Source: JAJFHI01 sp050633705
Lineage (GTDB): Bacteria > Pseudomonadota > Alphaproteobacteria > Rhizobiales > Hyphomicrobiaceae
Direction: 5' to 3'
Assembly (NCBI GenBank): GCA_050633705.1
Contig: JBOEGZ010000004.1
Coordinates: 1-64,000, forward strand
DNA length: 64,000 bases
Of this stretch, positions 61,381 to 64,000 are shown piece by piece. The number at the start of each line of letters is the position of its first letter. Positions within the stretch are counted from its first letter, which is position 1. The notes under the pieces were generated by a model that was given only the letters and a program-made list of their open reading frames with translations, made no database searches and had not been told where the DNA came from. A program made the position numbers and the translations under genes.

Positions 61381-62265
61381 ATGAATAGCGTTTCGAGAAC
61401 ATACGTGACGGGTTTGGCGGCAATAGCAATTGCCGCCATTGGAGTATTCGGCTTTGTCATTACAGAGACATCAAAGTCATGGGCAGCAGAAGGGGCAAGA
61501 TCTGATCTTGTGAACCGCCAGGTTTTGCGCGTCTGCGCCGACCCAGCCAATCTGCCGTTTTCTGGAAAAGATGAGCCAGGTTTTGAAAACAAGATCGCAG
61601 AAATCGTCGCCGACGAGCTGAATGTTCCTGTCGAGTACACGTGGTTTCCACAAGCAACAGGATTTATTCGCCGCACGCTGTTTGCCAAGCGCTGTGATCT
61701 GGTGATCGGCTACGCCCAAGGCGACACAATGGTTTTGAATACAAACCATTATTACACGTCCGCATATTCTTTAATTTACCCCAAGGGCAAAGGCCTGGAT
61801 GGGATTGATTCACTTTCTGATCCACGACTGGTTGGCAAAAAAATTGGCATAATAGCAGGAACACCGCCAGCGACAATTTTGGCGCTGAAAAAACTCATCC
61901 AGTATGCTCGGCCTTATCAACTCACCGTCGACAGGCGCCATTTTTCTCCGGCCGAAGAGATGACGAAGGATCTGCGTTCCGGCAAGGTTGACATTGGCAT
62001 TATGTGGGGCCCGATGGCCGGATATTTTGCTCAACGCGGGGGCGAACAACTTACCGTTGTTCCATTGCTTAAGGAAAAGGTTGGTCCGCGGATGTCTTTT
62101 CGAATCACGATGGGTGTTCGTCGCGCGGACACCACTTGGAAGAAAAAATTGAATGAAATCATCGCCAAACGTCAGGCAGATATCAACAAGGTCTTGGCCA
62201 GCTATGGTGTTCCGCTATTTGAAACGGACGCCAGACCAACGTTTGATGCGACGAACGCAAACTAG
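61381..62265 (+). CDS. xoxJ: Periplasmic solute-binding-like protein XoxJ
   Basis: A 294-residue protein with a signal peptide (about residues 8-30, ending SWAAE) and a type 2 periplasmic binding fold: LRVCADPANLPFSGKDEPGF, KRCDLVIGYAQGDTMVLNT and KVDIGIMWGPMAGYFA. This is the quinoprotein-associated XoxJ/MxaJ family, thought to help activate methanol dehydrogenase rather than serve an ABC transporter. It is coupled to xoxG (gap of 7 bases). The ATG at 61381 is preferred over an in-frame TTG at 61348 that overlaps xoxG. Confidence 0.93.
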   Translation: MNSVSRTYVTGLAAIAIAAIGVFGFVITETSKSWAAEGARSDLVNRQVLRVCADPANLPFSGKDEPGFENKIAEIVADELNVPVEYTWFPQATGFIRRTLFAKRCDLVIGYAQGDTMVLNTNHYYTSAYSLIYPKGKGLDGIDSLSDPRLVGKKIGIIAGTPPATILALKKLIQYARPYQLTVDRRHFSPAEEMTKDLRSGKVDIGIMWGPMAGYFAQRGGEQLTVVPLLKEKVGPRMSFRITMGVRRADTTWKKKLNEIIAKRQADINKVLASYGVPLFETDARPTFDATNAN

Positions 62266-62331
62266 GGCTGATTGAATGTGAAATGCAATTCGATTTGATC
62301 CATCGCAATTCGTTCACAAGGTAATTTTGTT

Positions 62332-62358
62332 AAGGGGTGGTATTTTACCGCCCCTTTT
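62332..62358 (+). terminator. Terminator after xoxJ
   Basis: An 11-bp stem with one wobble (62332-62342 with 62346-62356), three-base loop, and a T run that overlaps the right arm. It separates xoxGJ from the rhodanese-like gene. Confidence 0.78.
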
Positions 62359-62391
62359 CAGTTCTGTTTTGGTTTTTGGGGCGCAGACGTC

Positions 62392-63183
62392 GTGAGATTC
62401 GGTGCGGTTCGACTTGCGCCTGAGAGGAGATTTGGGGTTTTGGCTACAGTTTCAAATGGTTCACGACGAACGGGGATTTTTTTCGTGGTCGCGATAGCTT
62501 GTATTCTTGCAGCGGGCGGAACGCTTGCAGTTCGCATCTGGTCACCACACAAAGTTCAGCCAACTGAAGCATCAAAAGCGGCTTCAACGGCCCAAATTGA
62601 AAACAAGGAAAATTCCTCTGAGCCAGATGCGGCGCAGTCGACGCCTGAGCCATCTGGTGGAGAAGTTACCCGTATTGGTCATGAAAAGGGTGACCCCTCA
62701 GTCGCTGAGCCGACAGACTATCGGATGAGTGATTACCGCCGCCCCGTGCCAACGACCCTGAAGGGCGCCCGCGTGATCTCAACAGAAGAAGCCGAAGACC
62801 TGTATGGAGCAAAAGAAGCCGTGTTCCTGGATGTTTATCCCAGCCCACCCAAGCCTGCAAACCTGCCAAAGGGCACAATCTGGCGCGAGCCACGCAACAA
62901 GACGATCAAAGGCGCGTTATGGATGCCCAATGTTGGTTATGGCAAGTTGTCGGTCGGCGTTGAGAGCTACTTCCGTGATGGCCTGAAATTGGTAACAGGC
63001 AATGACCTGACAAAGCCCGTCGTCTTTTTCTGTCTGCGTGATTGTTGGATGTCATGGAACGCTGCAAAGCGCGCGATGGAATGGGGCTATACAAACGTTA
63101 TTTGGTTTCCTGAAGGTGTCGACGGCTGGCAGGAGTTCAACAACGAGACGGAAAAAATAACCGCAATGAAATTGCCAGGTTGA
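62392..63183 (+). CDS. Membrane-anchored rhodanese-like PQQ-catabolism protein (Cys-x3-Cys-Trp)
   Basis: A protein of up to 263 residues: an N-terminal signal anchor (about residues 29-48), a disordered acidic/Pro linker, and a rhodanese-like domain ending VFFC214LRDC218W219MSWNAAKRAMEWG. The two cysteines stand where rhodaneses have their active-site loop. This matches the PQQ-dependent-catabolism-associated cysteine-motif proteins that accompany quinoprotein dehydrogenases; the role is unknown but thiol chemistry with the SoxYZ-like carrier is plausible. The start is uncertain: GTG 62392 or TTG 62440 (GAGGAG upstream). Confidence 0.82.
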   Translation: MRFGAVRLAPERRFGVLATVSNGSRRTGIFFVVAIACILAAGGTLAVRIWSPHKVQPTEASKAASTAQIENKENSSEPDAAQSTPEPSGGEVTRIGHEKGDPSVAEPTDYRMSDYRRPVPTTLKGARVISTEEAEDLYGAKEAVFLDVYPSPPKPANLPKGTIWREPRNKTIKGALWMPNVGYGKLSVGVESYFRDGLKLVTGNDLTKPVVFFCLRDCWMSWNAAKRAMEWGYTNVIWFPEGVDGWQEFNNETEKITAMKLPG

Positions 63184-63424
63184 GGTGCGGGCATTCTTTG
63201 AACTTTGCCCCGATCTGTCTTGCAGGGCACCTTCGTGTCAATGGACTGCGGTTGGTCTCAATGTATTTGATCTGAGAGATTTTCCCTTGCCTGTTCTTGT
63301 GTTCTGGACTTAAGCGCAACGAGGCTGACCGCGCGATTTGCACGTGTCTCGCGCGCGTTGGCATATCTCACAGTGTCAATGGAAAGTGAGGGGCGAGCAA
63401 CTCCGTTAGCCCAACCTGCGCGTC

Positions 63425-64000
63425 CTAGTTAATCATTTGGGCTCGAATAGCCTGCGCAAGTCCATAAGCGCGCTGTGCGATGTTTACTGGAATTTCGCAG
63501 GCAAACGGAATGTTTTCTTGACGTTCCTGGAAAACCCTGGCGTCCCAATCATACTTTTCCTGCGCCAGTTGAGCCGTCTTATTTGCTTCGTCACTGGTTC
63601 CAGCATTACGGCGCAGTTCACTCAACGTCGTGCTGTCGCCTTGCAGCTTGGCGGCACGGGCTTCTTGTCGTTCCTGATAGCGCTCTATGCCTCGAATAAC
63701 TGACCGGCGTTTGCGATTGAGCGTGTCAAAGACGCCGGCGAACAACACTGTTAGGGCACGGTCGCGTTTGTCTTCCGGCAGTGACTTTGCAAAATCTTCG
63801 ATTGCTTTTTCCGCGGCTTCCATTTCGTTACGCCGACGAATGAGAAAGGGGATGAGTTTCCGGTTTTTCGCGTCTCGATAATAGTCGTCGATGCCTTCAA
63901 TCGTGGGGCCATCCCACATGGTGTTGGCGCTGAGGTCCATCACCTTGCGTTGTACGCAGGGCCAAGACGGATTGTCTGAATTTTTGTTGGCGGTCTCTTC
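63425..64000 (-). CDS. Conserved protein of unknown function, N-terminus outside the window
   Basis: The minus-strand frame is open to the right edge, giving at least 191 residues; the GTG and ATG near 63943 are probably internal because the preceding codons read as protein (WPCVQRKVMDLSANTMWDGP). The visible part is mostly helical and charged (residues with Arg/Glu/Lys runs), with one cysteine at the start (PCVQRK) and one near the end (FACEIP), a pair that may form a disulfide. Probably periplasmic; next to the xox cluster in opposite direction. Family not recognised. The 240 bases before it hold no clear signal. Confidence 0.75.
   Translation of the reverse strand, partial: EETANKNSDNPSWPCVQRKVMDLSANTMWDGPTIEGIDDYYRDAKNRKLIPFLIRRRNEMEAAEKAIEDFAKSLPEDKRDRALTVLFAGVFDTLNRKRRSVIRGIERYQERQEARAAKLQGDSTTLSELRRNAGTSDEANKTAQLAQEKYDWDARVFQERQENIPFACEIPVNIAQRAYGLAQAIRAQMIN

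Noticed and set aside
1..64000. tRNA, rRNA and CRISPR features
   Set aside because: No T-arm/acceptor pattern, rRNA core sequence or regularly spaced repeat array was recognised; a tRNAscan and CRISPR search would be decisive.

Overview
The window reads as a chromosomal segment of a methylotrophic alphaproteobacterium, probably from the order Hyphomicrobiales. The markers are a lanthanide-type methanol dehydrogenase cluster (xoxF, xoxG, xoxJ and PQQ-associated accessory genes), a complete bacterial formyltransferase/hydrolase cluster (fhcB-A-D-C) of the tetrahydromethanopterin C1 pathway, MeaB, and alphaproteobacterial families such as DUF1476, DUF2865 and a purC-purS-purQ arrangement. No species can be named from the sequence. 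No rRNA, tRNA or CRISPR array was seen.

Layout. Positions 1-3340 hold a VOC (glyoxalase-like) gene, an aldehyde dehydrogenase and a divergent LysR regulator; both target-side intergenic regions carry the same 17-bp palindrome. Positions 4056-16253 are a surface-polysaccharide locus built as two divergent gene sets around 8409-8696. It encodes all four enzymes that convert UDP-GlcNAc to a UDP-2,3-diacetamido glucuronic acid (WbpA, WlbA/WbpB, WbpE, WbpD), plus a phosphoglycosyl transferase, two glycosyltransferases, a second DegT aminotransferase, a methyltransferase, and rfbB/rfbA. Positions 16412-24690 hold housekeeping genes: purC, purS and purQ with a secreted protein gene wedged in by 4-bp overlaps, DUF1476, a small hydrolase, an Excalibur protein, DUF2865 and cysS.

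Positions 24834-46748 are rich in branched-chain amino acid synthesis (cimA, ilvB, ilvH, ilvC, leuA), mixed with meaB, a LOG-family protein, a LysM/coiled-coil envelope protein, an ATM1-type ABC exporter, a cation exchanger, serB and miaA. leuA is preceded by a clear leader peptide (37 residues, 9 leucines) and terminator, so transcription attenuation by leucine supply is likely. Between ilvC and an outer-membrane protein lies about 1 kb without an intact gene. It holds the tail of a tyrosine recombinase and a strongly structured GC-rich stretch that may be a relic of a group II intron or another structured RNA.

Positions 47056-64000 are the one-carbon region: an unaccompanied divergent MreB, then fhcC/D/A/B on the minus strand, then a plus-strand set of secreted proteins (MxaD-like, YVTN beta-propeller and two unknowns), a minus-strand pair (SoxYZ-like carrier and zinc metallohydrolase), and xoxF-xoxG-xoxJ followed by a rhodanese-like Cys-x3-Cys-Trp protein. 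Methanol would be oxidised in the periplasm by XoxF with electrons passed to cytochrome XoxG, and formaldehyde-level carbon handled through the H4MPT pathway ending in the Fhc complex. The least understood parts are the secreted companions of XoxF (53381-58321, 62392-64000) and the 41.0-41.5 kb relic/RNA region.
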